Of a stretch of 64,000 nucleotides of DNA, positions 43,179 to 52,140 are shown in pieces. The notes under the pieces are model-generated. The model was not told the DNA's origin and did not search any database. It saw nothing but the letters and a program-made list of their open reading frames with translations. Positions within the stretch are counted from its first letter, which is position 1. Every line of letters starts with the position of its first letter. Origin of the DNA: Maribacter hydrothermalis (GTDB taxonomy: Bacteria; Bacteroidota; Bacteroidia; Flavobacteriales; Flavobacteriaceae); assembly GCF_001913155.1 (NCBI RefSeq), contig NZ_CP018760.1:3472001-3536000 (forward strand), in the 5' to 3' direction. The translations under genes and the position numbers were made by a program.

Positions 43179-44000
43179 CTAGTATTCTTCATTAGGGTAC
43201 CAATCTAATTGTATTACTTCAATATCTTGATTGGCGGCGTCTACTAATTGTTTAAATTTTGTAATGTCACTTACATCTGGATTGCCTCTATAGTGATATG
43301 GGTATACTTGTTTTGGTTTGAAATCTATTACTGCAGAAGCAGCGCTTTCAACTGTCATGGTGTATGGTAAATTCATACATATAAAGGCTTTGTCGATATT
43401 TTTTAAAGAACGCATTTCAGCAATATCTTCGGTATCACCAGAAAAATAGATTCGTTCCTTTTCGATATTTAGAATATAACCATTGCCACGACCTTTTTCA
43501 TGAAATTTAAGAGCTTCTTTTCGTAGGTTATACATAGGTATGGCTTCAATGGTAATTCCGGCTAATTTTTTGCTACTACCGTTTTCCATAATTTCTAATT
43601 GCGATGCATATTTTTCGGGCAATTCATCGGCAACAGCTTGTGGTACTACAAATATGGTATTTGAAGTGTCCAATGCATTAAGCGTTTCTGTATTTAAATG
43701 ATCACCGTGTATATCAGTGATTAATATTAAAGTCGGATTTTTTTGGCCTTCAAAAGAAGCAGCTCCTCCTGTAGGGTCAATGTATATAACTACATCGTTA
43801 AATTCGATGACAGCGGTAGCATGTTCTATTGGTATAATTTTTATTTCATCGGATTTACGCTCTTTAACGATATCGGTTATTTCCTTATTTTCCTCAATAT
43901 CTACAGTAGAATCAATCTCGGTATCTGATTTCCTAACTTCTTTGCATGAAAAAGTTATTGTTATAGCGAATAGTATAAAAAGCAATTCTTTTATTCTCAT
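43179..44000 (-). CDS. MBL-fold metallohydrolase lipoprotein
   Basis: The 273-residue protein is a lipoprotein: the signal sequence ends in ITFS-C with the lipid-attached cysteine at residue 19, then a charged linker. The metallo-beta-lactamase core has the UlaG-like form: IEHATAVIEF near the start, LITDIHGDHLN (the DHxDH-like metal site) and YFSGDTEDI, with a late histidine in YPYHYRG. Relatives are phosphodiesterases or lactonases of unknown substrate. The lipid anchor puts it on the periplasmic face of a membrane. It lies 10 bases from the upstream GNAT gene in the same direction, so they form a small operon. Confidence 0.9.
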   Translation of the reverse strand: MRIKELLFILFAITITFSCKEVRKSDTEIDSTVDIEENKEITDIVKERKSDEIKIIPIEHATAVIEFNDVVIYIDPTGGAASFEGQKNPTLILITDIHGDHLNTETLNALDTSNTIFVVPQAVADELPEKYASQLEIMENGSSKKLAGITIEAIPMYNLRKEALKFHEKGRGNGYILNIEKERIYFSGDTEDIAEMRSLKNIDKAFICMNLPYTMTVESAASAVIDFKPKQVYPYHYRGNPDVSDITKFKQLVDAANQDIEVIQLDWYPNEEY

Positions 44001-44010
44001 TGTGTTACGT

Positions 44011-44469
44011 TTAAAGTGTTAGTTCCATTTTTATATCTGACCTAAGGTAAATTGTACTCTTTTCTAGCTGAACTTCTTTAAAACCAAATTTTTTATAAAT
44101 GTGAAGGGCGGTATCCAATTTAGTGTTCGAGTATAATTCTATTTTTTTCCAATTTTTACTTTTTGCATAGTCGATGGCATAGGTAAGTAATTTTTGACCA
44201 ATTTTATGTCCATGATGCAATTTATGAACTGCCATTTTCCCTAATTCAAAATTACCTTCCGAAATTTTAATAAGGGCGAAACAACCTACGGGCTCATTAT
44301 CCCATAATCCTATAAATATATATCCGCCTTTATGGATTATAGATGACTCACAATTTTCTAATAGCTCTTTGTCTTTATCCTCAACTATAAAATATTCACT
44401 AATCCAGGCAATATTAAGTTCCTTAAATTTTTGTGCGTATATAGGTTCATAAGGTACTATGCTTAACAT
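44011..44469 (-). CDS. GNAT family N-acetyltransferase
   Basis: The 152-residue acetyltransferase has the acetyl-CoA loop HHGHKIGQKLL (Q/R-x-x-G-x-G/A), strands IFIGLWDNEPVGCFALIKI and FELGKMAVH, and the C-terminal YKKFGFKEV motif. The substrate is unknown. It is the first gene of a two-gene operon with the MBL-fold lipoprotein. No promoter box of the TAnnTTTG type was obvious within 100 bases upstream. Confidence 0.88.
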   Translation of the reverse strand: MLSIVPYEPIYAQKFKELNIAWISEYFIVEDKDKELLENCESSIIHKGGYIFIGLWDNEPVGCFALIKISEGNFELGKMAVHKLHHGHKIGQKLLTYAIDYAKSKNWKKIELYSNTKLDTALHIYKKFGFKEVQLEKSTIYLRSDIKMELTL

Positions 44470-44618
44470 GAATATTATTTTAGTGGGTCGTGGTCTAAAT
44501 TATAATTTTCTAGCTTGTAATTCCTAATGATTTAAATTAATTTAACATCGAATAATCTAAACGTTAAATCCAAACGTATATAACCTGAACAAACAGACAC
44601 TTTATTAAATTAAAAATT

Positions 44619-45506
44619 ATGACTGAAACAAAAAATAACAATGGTTTAAAAGTTTTAACCGCACTTTTAGGGGTTGTTCTCTTAGGAACAATCATTTATA
44701 CCGTTAGTCTTTATCAAGATAAGAAGAAGACAGAAGTTGTACTTACCAAAGAAAAAGAATTGGTTGTAGAAGATTTAAATAGCTTAAAATCTGAATATGA
44801 TAAAGCAATTTTAGAGAGTAATGCAACAAATGAAGAATTGGTTAGTGCAAGAGATAATATTGCAAAATATATTGATTCTGTAAAAACTATGAAAGCTGAC
44901 ATTGGAACTTTGTCTAGATATAGAAGACAAGTTGGTGTGCTTAAAGCAGAAAGAGAGCAATTATTAAGACAAGTTGATTCATTAACTCGTTCTAATACTA
45001 TGATCGCAATGCAAAGAGATAGCACCTATGTAGAGTTAGAAAAACAAACAGTTTTTAATGATTCTTTAGTAGTACAGAATACAAACCTAGCTCAAGTAGT
45101 TGAAAAAGGTTCTGCATTAAATTTATCTAAATTCAATGTTGATGCTGTTAAAGAACGTAATAGCGGTAAATTGGTTTCTACCCAACGTGCAAAAGCTACT
45201 GATAAGTTTAAAATTTGTTTTACTATTGCAGATAACGTTATTGCACAAGCTGGGGATAGAGAGTTTTATTTAGAGGTGTTAGACCCTCAAGGTAATATTC
45301 TTGGTGGTAGCAATTCTAAAACTAATGATAACGGAGCTTCTATAACCTATAGTAAGCAAACAGGTTTTTATTACGAGAATAAAGCTTTAGATGTATGTGA
45401 TTACATCAATAAGCCTTCTGGTGATTTTAAAGATGGAAATTACATGGTGAACGTATATGACGACCAATTAAAATTATTAGGTACTTCTAAATTCATGTTG
45501 AAGTAA
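44619..45506 (+). CDS. Membrane-anchored coiled-coil protein of unknown function
   Basis: No family function is known. The 295-residue protein has a short cytoplasmic N-terminus, one membrane helix (about residues 10-31, LKVLTALLGVVLLGTIIYTVSL) and a long coiled coil (about 35-150) with leucine/isoleucine heptads. A C-terminal beta-rich domain (about 185-295) contains two cysteines (KFKICFTI and ALDVCDYI) that could form a disulfide in the periplasm. The topology (anchor, coiled coil, globular beta head) suits an envelope spacer or an assembly factor. It stands alone before a repeat-rich gap and a terminator shared with fumC. Confidence 0.8.
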   Translation: MTETKNNNGLKVLTALLGVVLLGTIIYTVSLYQDKKKTEVVLTKEKELVVEDLNSLKSEYDKAILESNATNEELVSARDNIAKYIDSVKTMKADIGTLSRYRRQVGVLKAEREQLLRQVDSLTRSNTMIAMQRDSTYVELEKQTVFNDSLVVQNTNLAQVVEKGSALNLSKFNVDAVKERNSGKLVSTQRAKATDKFKICFTIADNVIAQAGDREFYLEVLDPQGNILGGSNSKTNDNGASITYSKQTGFYYENKALDVCDYINKPSGDFKDGNYMVNVYDDQLKLLGTSKFMLK

Positions 45507-45543
45507 GATGACTTTATTGGCACCGCCAAAGGGTATAATACCC

Positions 45544-45616
45544 CGAGGCTTGCCTCGAAATTAAAAGTTCGTTTCGGGCGAATGCCTCGTGGGCTTGCCC
45601 CGAGGTAGTTTACTAT
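45544..45616. repeat. Tandem CTTG-loop hairpins, including copy 2 of the 36-bp repeat
   Basis: CGAGG-CTTG-CCTCG is a perfect hairpin at 45544-45557. A TTCG/CGAA stem lies at about 45568-45582. CCTCG, bulged T, GGG-CTTG-CCC, CGAGG lies at 45585-45605. The block 45581-45616 is the second copy of the repeat at 5598-5633. Confidence 0.7.
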
Positions 45617-45619
45617 AAA

Positions 45620-45650
45620 AAAAATGGCGACCAATTTGGTCGCCATTTTT
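45620..45650. terminator. Bidirectional terminator between the coiled-coil gene and fumC
   Basis: A 14-bp stem with the core TGGCGACCA/TGGTCGCCA (45620-45633 with 45637-45650) has A and T runs at its two ends and a very short loop. Confidence 0.85.
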
Positions 45651-45669
45651 TGTTTTGAACTATTTATTT

Positions 45670-47070
45670 TTAGTCTCTTAAACTACCAACCATATCTTCT
45701 GGTTTTACCCAGTCATCATAATCTTCGGCAGATACATACCCTAAATTAACAGCTTCCTCTTTTAAGGTTGTACCATTTTTATGGGCAGTATTTGCAATTT
45801 CAGCGGCCTTGTAATACCCTATTTTTGTGTTTAAGGCAGTAACCAACATTAAAGAATTATTTAATAATTGTTTAATTACTTCATGGTTAGGTTCAATTCC
45901 TGCAGCGCAATGCTCTTCAAAACTTACACTAGCGTCGCCAATTAACTGTGCCGATTGTAAAATGTTAGCGGCCATCATAGGTTTAAAAACATTTAGTTCA
46001 TAGTGCCCTTGGGTGCCACCAACGCCAATAGCTACGTCATTACCCATTACTTGAGCGCATACCATTGTTAGGGCCTCACATTGCGTAGGGTTTACTTTTC
46101 CTGGCATAATAGAACTACCTGGCTCATTTGCCGGGATAATGATTTCTCCAATTCCTGAACGTGGCCCCGAAGCCATCATTCTAATATCATTGGCAATCTT
46201 ATTCAAAGAAACAGCCAATTGTTTTAATGCACCGTGACTTTCAACAATTGCATCATGTGCTGCAAGTGCTTCAAATTTATTTTCGGCGGTGATGAAAGGT
46301 AAACCAGTAAAATCTGCAATGTACTTAGCAACCAAAACGTCATAACCTTCTGGAGTATTTAATCCGGTACCTACTGCCGTTCCTCCAAGAGCTAATTCAC
46401 TTAAATGAGCAAGTGTATTATTAAGTGCTTTTAAGCCATGGTCTAATTGTGAAACATAACCAGAAAATTCTTGACCCAAGGTTAGGGGAGTGGCATCCAT
46501 AAGATGCGTACGGCCTATTTTAACTACGTTCTTGAATTCTATTGCTTTCTTGTTCAGTGTGTCTCTTAATTGAGTTACTCCTGGTATGGTAACCTCTACA
46601 ATTTTTTTATAAGCTGCAATATGCATGCCTGTTGGGAAAGTATCATTTGAAGACTGGGATTTGTTCACATCATCATTAGGCTGAATGGTTTTTTCTCCTT
46701 CACCAATAACTTTACCGGCAATTTCGTGTGCTCTGTTGGCAACAACTTCATTGACGTTCATGTTGCTTTGCGTGCCCGAACCTGTTTGCCAAATAACTAA
46801 AGGGAATTGATCATCGTGCTTACCTTCTAAAATTTCATCGCAAACTTGCGCAATTAAATCTCTTTTTTCTTGTGCTAAAACCCCTAGCTCGCAATTTGCA
46901 TATGCTGCGGATTTTTTTAAATAAGCAAATCCGTAAACAATGTCTAACGGCATTGATGCAGATGGACCAATTTTAAAATTATTTCTAGAACGCTCAGTTT
47001 GGGCGCCCCAGTATTTATCTTGGGGTACCTCTACATTACCCATGGTGTCTTTCTCGATTCTAAACTTCAT
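45670..47070 (-). CDS. fumC: Class II fumarate hydratase
   Basis: Interconverts fumarate and malate in the TCA cycle without an iron-sulfur cluster. The 466-residue protein has all superfamily regions: [34 protein letters not shown] and the signature [15 protein letters not shown] with the catalytic serine. The N-terminal [26 protein letters not shown] is also typical. It is a single gene with a minus-strand promoter box and a shared terminator. Confidence 0.97.
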   Translation of the reverse strand: MKFRIEKDTMGNVEVPQDKYWGAQTERSRNNFKIGPSASMPLDIVYGFAYLKKSAAYANCELGVLAQEKRDLIAQVCDEILEGKHDDQFPLVIWQTGSGTQSNMNVNEVVANRAHEIAGKVIGEGEKTIQPNDDVNKSQSSNDTFPTGMHIAAYKKIVEVTIPGVTQLRDTLNKKAIEFKNVVKIGRTHLMDATPLTLGQEFSGYVSQLDHGLKALNNTLAHLSELALGGTAVGTGLNTPEGYDVLVAKYIADFTGLPFITAENKFEALAAHDAIVESHGALKQLAVSLNKIANDIRMMASGPRSGIGEIIIPANEPGSSIMPGKVNPTQCEALTMVCAQVMGNDVAIGVGGTQGHYELNVFKPMMAANILQSAQLIGDASVSFEEHCAAGIEPNHEVIKQLLNNSLMLVTALNTKIGYYKAAEIANTAHKNGTTLKEEAVNLGYVSAEDYDDWVKPEDMVGSLRD

Positions 47071-47116
47071 GCTATTATATTTTAATGAATCTTTGGTTAC
47101 CTTATTTTAATAAGTT

Positions 47117-47124
47117 CAAAAATA
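47117..47124 (-). promoter_or_regulatory. -7 box (TATTTTTG, minus strand) for fumC
   Basis: Lies about 50 bases before the fumC ATG at 47070. Confidence 0.5.
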
Positions 47125-47188
47125 AGGTATACATTTATTTTTATTGTGATAAGATTGTTGAGAATATTGAAATTAATTTTGCAGAACG

Positions 47189-47221
47189 TTTGCAAAAAAT
47201 AATTCGTTTATGGTATCTTTG
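47189..47221 (+). promoter_or_regulatory. Full promoter (TTTG, 21-base spacer, TATCTTTG) for the 57-residue protein gene
   Basis: TTTG at 47189-47192 and TATCTTTG at 47214-47221 match both halves of the Bacteroidetes promoter with the same 21-base spacer as menD. The ATG at 47242 is 28 bases from the -7 box. Confidence 0.65.
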
Positions 47222-47241
47222 CAATATATAAGTTATAAGAT

Positions 47242-47415
47242 ATGTTTGATTTTGACCAATATTTAGGATTTTTAGCTTTTTTAACCATTTTAACAATTGG
47301 TTTTTGGTTAATGATGTTTTTGTTATTATTTGTTGTTCCTTACTGGTTGGGAGGAAACATAATTGAATTGTTAAAAGAAAGACGCGACAAAAAGAAAGCC
47401 GCAAGAGAATCATAA
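47242..47415 (+). CDS. 57-residue single-pass membrane protein
   Basis: A short intact frame encodes a protein with a hydrophobic segment at about residues 9-35 (LGFLAFLTILTIGFWLMMFL and further), then PYWLGGNIIELL and a strongly basic end KERRDKKKAARES. This fits a membrane protein with a cytoplasmic basic tail. A complete promoter lies in front and a terminator begins 13 bases after the stop, so it is a small independent gene. An open frame on the other strand in the same place lacks any such support. Function unknown. Confidence 0.75.
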   Translation: MFDFDQYLGFLAFLTILTIGFWLMMFLLLFVVPYWLGGNIIELLKERRDKKKAARES

Positions 47416-47427
47416 ATAATATAGTAT

Positions 47428-47455
47428 AAAAAAGGAGCCTATTGGCTCCTTTTTT
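47428..47455. terminator. Terminator shared by the 57-residue protein gene and the convergent receptor gene
   Basis: A 12-bp stem (47428-47439 with 47444-47455, core GGAGCC/GGCTCC) has a 4-base loop and A and T runs. Confidence 0.85.
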
Positions 47456-47475
47456 TATGTCTTGCTTTCTGCTTT

Positions 47476-49968
47476 TTATCCTTCAATCTCTTCACCGCCT
47501 TCTTCACCACCATTTCCTCTTGACCCTTTGTTACGTTCTTTTGGTTGGTTAAAACGATATACAAAGCCCATTGTTATTTGACGTCTTCTCCATTGAAACT
47601 CACTGTCCGAAGTAAAAAACTCAGTTTCTGTGTAGGACCTTCTTTTTCTTGTATTCAATAAGTCACTTACATTAAGAGATAATGTACCGTTATCTTTTAA
47701 AATATCTTTACTGAATGCTAAGTTTAAAGAGAATATACCTTTATTATCTGTTTGAGCTGTAGCAGATGGACCTCTGTAGAATGCATTGGTTTGCCAGTCT
47801 ACCTTTGCAGGTAATGACACTTTAGAACTAAACCTTGCAAACCAACTTGTATTGGTTGTGCCGTAATCGACCCCGTTAAATATACCTTCTGTAGAAAATC
47901 TGAAGAAGTTAAAACTTGAATTCAACCTTAACCATTTAGTTGGACTATACATCATACCAGCTTCTAAGCCCAATCTGTCATTGGTAGAAAGATTTATCGG
48001 TATAGTTCTAATAATTTCTATACCGTCCGTGGTTGTTTGTCCAGTTTCTTCTTGTACTCGTTCAAATGAATTCGTTTCTTGCTGGTAGTAGATAGATGAT
48101 GTAAGGGTAATTTTATCCCATCTTTTTAAATAACCTAAATCAAACGCATTTGAAAAAGCAGGATTTAAATCAGGATTTCCTTGAAATATATTTGCTCTAC
48201 TTGATCTTGATGGGAACGGATTAATGAACCAACCTCTAGGTCTATTTATTCTTCTATTGTATCCTAGAGAGATATTTTCACGCTCGCCTAATTCGTAAAT
48301 TAAATTTACCGTTGGGAAAAGACCTAAGTAGTTTTTGTCAAAATTTACATCGACATCTACTCCTAGTTGTTCTTCTAGCTCTGTAGTGTCGAATTCAGAA
48401 TCTAATTGACCTTTAAGCTGAGTGTTTTCTAACCGTAAGCCTAGTAAAAATGAAAATTTTCCAAACTTGTTTCCATACTGTGTATATAATGCATTTACAT
48501 TTTCATTGTAGGTAAACATATTGGTTAGGTTCTGGTTTATATCAAATCGTCCTGTTTCTTGGTTTAAAGAGTCTAATCTATAATCAGTAATATCTTCTTC
48601 AAAAGTCCCCCTGTATCCGATTTCAAATTGTGCATCACCTATTGGCAAAACATAATCTGCCTGAACTAAATATTCATTTTCCGTTTCTGTCTCAAAAACA
48701 TTTTCTAGAATTAATAAATTCTCATTTGGGACAGTATTGTTTTCTTCTATTGTAGAAAATTTGGTTTCTTCTCCTTTAGAGTACTGAAGGTCTACTGTTA
48801 ATTTTTGTCCATCGTCATCAAGGTCATTGACATAATTTAATGAAAACTGGTAATTGGTATCATCTTCATTTTCATCTTCTGTTCTAAAAGTTTCACTATT
48901 CAACAAATTGCTGATGAATCTTTGGTTTGTATTGTCGGTTTCATCTTCACTTTTCGATGTTCTATAAAAAACACTACCCGTTAAGGAGGATTGCTCTGTT
49001 ATAAAATACTCTAAACCTAAGTTGGTGTTAAAACCTTTTCTTAGCCTATTATATTCCCTATCCTCAATTATTCTATCAAAACTTCCTGAAGAGTATGTAT
49101 TGTCAAAATATGCATTTCCTGGTGCATCTCTGTAGTTATAACCTGAGGTGTTAAATAAATTAAATTTATCTGTACGTAAATTGGCATTTATAGAAACACC
49201 ACTATTTACAGGGTGTCCAATGGTGGTATTTACAGAGCCATTGAACCCAAGTGTTTTTTCTTTTTTAAGAATAATGTTTAAAATACCAGCAGAGCCTTCA
49301 GCATCGTAGCGTGCGGATGGACTTGTGATTACCTCTACTTTTTCAATCGCATCGGCAGGTAATTGAGTTAAGGCGTCAGTAGAACCAAAACCTGCAAGGG
49401 CAGACGGTTTTCCGTTTATTAGTATTCTAACATTTTCATTTCCCCTTAGGCTGATAGCACCTTCAATATCAACATTTACAGAAGGAACGTTGTTTAGTGC
49501 ATCCGTAATGGTAGCCCCACTATTGGTTAAATCTTTACCTATATTATAAATCTTTTTATCTAAACGAATCTCTACAGTTGTTTTTTCCCCAACTACTTCA
49601 ACGGCATCTAGTTGAGCAACGTCTAATGAGAGTTTTACGACGCCTAAATCGGTGTTTTTGGTAAGCGTTTGATTTGCTTTTTTATAAGTTTTATAACTGA
49701 TGTACTCAATACTTACATTGTACTGACCTGCAGTGGTTTCAACATTAAATTTACCATCAATATCAGTTATGCCACCAGTAATAATTTCTGGATTGTTTAC
49801 ACTTTGTAGAACAAGTGTAGCATATTCTAAAGGTGCATTGGTTTCTTGATCTAAAACTTGCCCCGAAATAATAATTGGGCTACTTTCCCGGTCTCCTCCC
49901 GGTCTTTGACTAATTGCGTAATTTGTTGATAGTACTAGTAATAGGAGTAACGGGAAAAGTTTTTTCAT
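47476..49968 (-). CDS. TonB-dependent receptor-like outer-membrane beta-barrel protein (OMP_b-brl_3 type)
   Basis: The 830-residue protein has a signal peptide (1-20) and a CarboxypepD_reg domain (about 33-115: ISGQVLDQETNAPLEYATLVL). A plug domain follows (about 130-235: VEVVGEKTTVEIRLDKKIYNI, DALNNVPSVNVDIEGAISLRG, RILINGKPSALAG), then a long beta-barrel with alternating aromatic strands. The family lacks a clear TonB box and the transported substrate is unknown; many members are expressed under metal or stress control. The acidic, glycine-rich tail NKGSRGNGGEEGGEEIEG is unusual after the last strand. A Gly/Tyr-rich exported protein is encoded 4 bases upstream in the same operon. Confidence 0.92.
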   Translation of the reverse strand: MKKLFPLLLLLVLSTNYAISQRPGGDRESSPIIISGQVLDQETNAPLEYATLVLQSVNNPEIITGGITDIDGKFNVETTAGQYNVSIEYISYKTYKKANQTLTKNTDLGVVKLSLDVAQLDAVEVVGEKTTVEIRLDKKIYNIGKDLTNSGATITDALNNVPSVNVDIEGAISLRGNENVRILINGKPSALAGFGSTDALTQLPADAIEKVEVITSPSARYDAEGSAGILNIILKKEKTLGFNGSVNTTIGHPVNSGVSINANLRTDKFNLFNTSGYNYRDAPGNAYFDNTYSSGSFDRIIEDREYNRLRKGFNTNLGLEYFITEQSSLTGSVFYRTSKSEDETDNTNQRFISNLLNSETFRTEDENEDDTNYQFSLNYVNDLDDDGQKLTVDLQYSKGEETKFSTIEENNTVPNENLLILENVFETETENEYLVQADYVLPIGDAQFEIGYRGTFEEDITDYRLDSLNQETGRFDINQNLTNMFTYNENVNALYTQYGNKFGKFSFLLGLRLENTQLKGQLDSEFDTTELEEQLGVDVDVNFDKNYLGLFPTVNLIYELGERENISLGYNRRINRPRGWFINPFPSRSSRANIFQGNPDLNPAFSNAFDLGYLKRWDKITLTSSIYYQQETNSFERVQEETGQTTTDGIEIIRTIPINLSTNDRLGLEAGMMYSPTKWLRLNSSFNFFRFSTEGIFNGVDYGTTNTSWFARFSSKVSLPAKVDWQTNAFYRGPSATAQTDNKGIFSLNLAFSKDILKDNGTLSLNVSDLLNTRKRRSYTETEFFTSDSEFQWRRRQITMGFVYRFNQPKERNKGSRGNGGEEGGEEIEG

Positions 49969-49972
49969 TAAG

Positions 49973-50482
49973 TTAGTTTTTAGATTTTTTTCGTTTTTCT
50001 TTTTTCTTCTTTTTTATGGTTTTTGCAACCCCATCTTGTTGAAGGGCTACAAAAGCTTCATATTTTTCTAAAGGCAAGCCTGCTTTTAATTCTTCATCTT
50101 GCCTTTTGGTAATATTTTCATAAACTTCTCTCATTTTTTCCGGAGGAAGTTTTAAAATTCTAGCTTCTATACGTTCTTGTACATATTTCTTTAATACAGA
50201 GCTTAAAACGGCTTGCTCAAAATCATTTAATCCTAAGGCTTCCGTTATGCCCGGCATTTCTCCATCAACTAGTTGTTCTGCCGTTTTTGGCTCAGGTTCT
50301 TTTTGGGTTTCCTGAGCTTGCGGTATAGCACTGCGTTGTCTGCCATAACCATAATTTCCCCTTCCACCATATCCATAGCCGCTATTACCGTAACCATATT
50401 GCGCGTAAATTTCAGAACTTCCTAATAAAATTATCAGAAGCATAAAAAATTTAACGCCACTGAATTTGATTTTTTTCTTCAT
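49973..50482 (-). CDS. Exported Gly/Tyr-rich protein with basic tail, operon partner of the receptor
   Basis: The family was not recognised. The 169-residue protein has a signal peptide (about 1-27), then YGYGNSGYGYGGRGNYGYGR, a low-complexity Gly/Tyr/Arg stretch, a proline/glutamate-rich linker, and a helical domain (about 70-150: LGLNDFEQAVLSSVLKKYVQERIEARILKLPPEKMREVYENITKRQDEELK). The helical part resembles LTXXQ/Spy-like sensor or chaperone helices only loosely. It ends in KTIKKKKKEKRKKSKN. Just four bases separate it from the downstream receptor gene, so a functional link is likely, for example as a ligand or folding helper of the barrel. Confidence 0.8.
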   Translation of the reverse strand: MKKKIKFSGVKFFMLLIILLGSSEIYAQYGYGNSGYGYGGRGNYGYGRQRSAIPQAQETQKEPEPKTAEQLVDGEMPGITEALGLNDFEQAVLSSVLKKYVQERIEARILKLPPEKMREVYENITKRQDEELKAGLPLEKYEAFVALQQDGVAKTIKKKKKEKRKKSKN

Positions 50483-50567
50483 ATTCTTTGATTAGATAAT
50501 TATAGTTTGGTTTAATTAAGAATGGTTAATTCTTTGTTAATACATTGCATCAATATGTTAACCTAAT

Positions 50568-50909
50568 TTATAAAATTGATTTTATGTTAGATGCTGGCCT
50601 GCCAATAACTGCACTTTTTCCATTTATAATTATAGGTCTTTCTATTAATTTCGGGTAGGTAATCATTGCATCTAACAACTCCTCATCTGATAATGATAAG
50701 TTTTTAAACTTTTCTTTCCAAATTGCTTCAGTTTTACGAACAAGATTAATAGGTTTAATTCCTAGACAACTAATTATATTTCTTAACTCATCCTTTGTTG
50801 GTATGTCTTCTAAATACTTTACTATCTCAAATTTCTTGCCAGAATTTTCTAGTACACTAAGACCTTCCCTAGATTTACTACATCTAGAATTATGGTAAAT
50901 TTTAATCAT
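50568..50909 (-). CDS. ArsC-family (glutaredoxin-type) reductase-like protein
   Basis: The 113-residue thioredoxin-fold protein has the ArsC motif HNSRCSKSREGL with Cys10 as the reactive cysteine. It also has KYLEDIPTKDELRNIISCLG and ERPIIINGKSAVIGRP, the region of the three arginines in arsenate reductase. It could reduce arsenate with glutathione-like thiols, or be a YffB/Spx-like relative of other function; no ars genes are near. A single gene upstream of prfB in the minus direction. Confidence 0.88.
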   Translation of the reverse strand: MIKIYHNSRCSKSREGLSVLENSGKKFEIVKYLEDIPTKDELRNIISCLGIKPINLVRKTEAIWKEKFKNLSLSDEELLDAMITYPKLIERPIIINGKSAVIGRPASNIKSIL

Positions 50910-50965
50910 AATAATTTAAATAATTAGTTTTTCTTATTCTAAATGAAGAATAAGAAAAACTAAGG

Positions 50966-52055
50966 TTAATCTTCTTCTTTTTGTCCCATCATCATAAGGA
51001 ACGCTTTTAGAAATTGGTCTATATCACCATCCATTACATTGTCAACATTGCCCGTTTCTTCACCAGTTCTTACATCTTTTACTAATTTGTATGGATGCAT
51101 AACATAGTTTCTTATTTGTGAACCCCATTCTATCTTCATTTTTGAAGATTCAATTTCTTGTCTCGCTTCCATTTTTTTTCGCAGCTCAATTTCATATAAT
51201 TGAGATTTCAGCATTTTCATTGCTGTTGCCCTATTGTCATGCTGACTTCTACTGTCTGAACAAGAAATTTGAATTCCAGTAGGATGGTGGGTCAATTGAA
51301 CTTTTGTTTCTACCTTATTTACATTTTGACCTCCAGCTCCACTAGATCTAGCAGTAGTTATTGTAATATCTGCAGGGTTGACATCTACTTCTATACTATC
51401 ATCCACTAACGGATATACATAAACTGAAACAAACGAGGTGTGCCTTTTGGCATTGCTGTCGAACGGGGAAATACGGACTAATCGATGTACGCCATTTTCT
51501 CCTTTTAACCAGCCAAAGGCAAATTCACCATCAATTTCTAATGTTACGGTTTTAATGCCTGCAACGTCTCCTTCTTGATAGTTAAGTTCTTTTATTTTAT
51601 AACCGTTCTTTTCTGCCCACATCATATACATGCGCATGAGCATAGCAGCCCAATCACAACTTTCGGTGCCGCCGGCTCCTGCAGTAATTTGCAGTACTGC
51701 CGGTAGTTCATCTCCTTCTTCGGAAAGCATATTTTTAAACTCCATCTTTTCTAGAGTAATTAATGCTTTCTTATAGTGTAGTTCAACCTCTTCTTCAGAA
51801 ACTTCCCCTTCTTGTTGAAATTCTATCAAAACCTCTAATTCTGAAACCAGCATTTGCGCATTATTATAATCATCTACCCATTGCTTTTTAGATTGGATAA
51901 ATTTCATATGTGCCTGTGCTTCTTGGGGATTGTTCCAAAAATCAGGTGCCAAGGTTTTTTCTTGCTCGTTTTCTATTTCTATTAATTTCGCATCGATGTC
52001 AAAGATACCTCCTTAACGCACCAAGGCGATCTATAAGACCTTTGTAATGGTCCAT
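50966..52055 (-). CDS. prfB: Peptide chain release factor 2, translated through a programmed +1 frameshift
   Basis: RF2 recognises UAA and UGA stops. The main frame (stop end at 50966) carries the SPF stop-recognition motif (RISPFDSN) and the catalytic GGQ ([15 protein letters not shown]), plus [12 protein letters not shown]. The N-terminus is in another frame: ATG at 52053-52055 begins [18 protein letters not shown] and then meets TGA at 51999-52001. A +1 shift at CTT-TGA-C continues as [16 protein letters not shown] and then LAPDFWNN. The total is 362 residues, normal for RF2. RF2 scarcity slows termination at this TGA and raises its own synthesis, an autoregulation known from E. coli. A shorter product starting at the TTG at 51952 would lack the N-terminal helices. 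Confidence 0.95.
51998..52013 (-). promoter_or_regulatory. prfB +1 frameshift site (AGGAGG TAT CTT TGA C)
   Basis: On the minus strand the sequence AGGAGGTATCTTTGAC spans 52013 to 51998. The SD-like AGGAGG lies 3 bases before the CTT shift codon and in-frame TGA. This is the classic layout of E. coli prfB. Confidence 0.93.
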
Positions 52056-52140
52056 ACTTACGTTCATACAATTCTTTATTTTAGGTAAAAATAATACTCT
52101 TTTAAATAATTATGGAAGATTATTTAAGTAATACCTATTG

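Noticed and set aside
47141..47413. 90-codon minus-strand open frame opposite the small membrane gene
   Set aside because: The plus strand has a full promoter, membrane-protein pattern and terminator; the minus frame has none and overlaps it fully.
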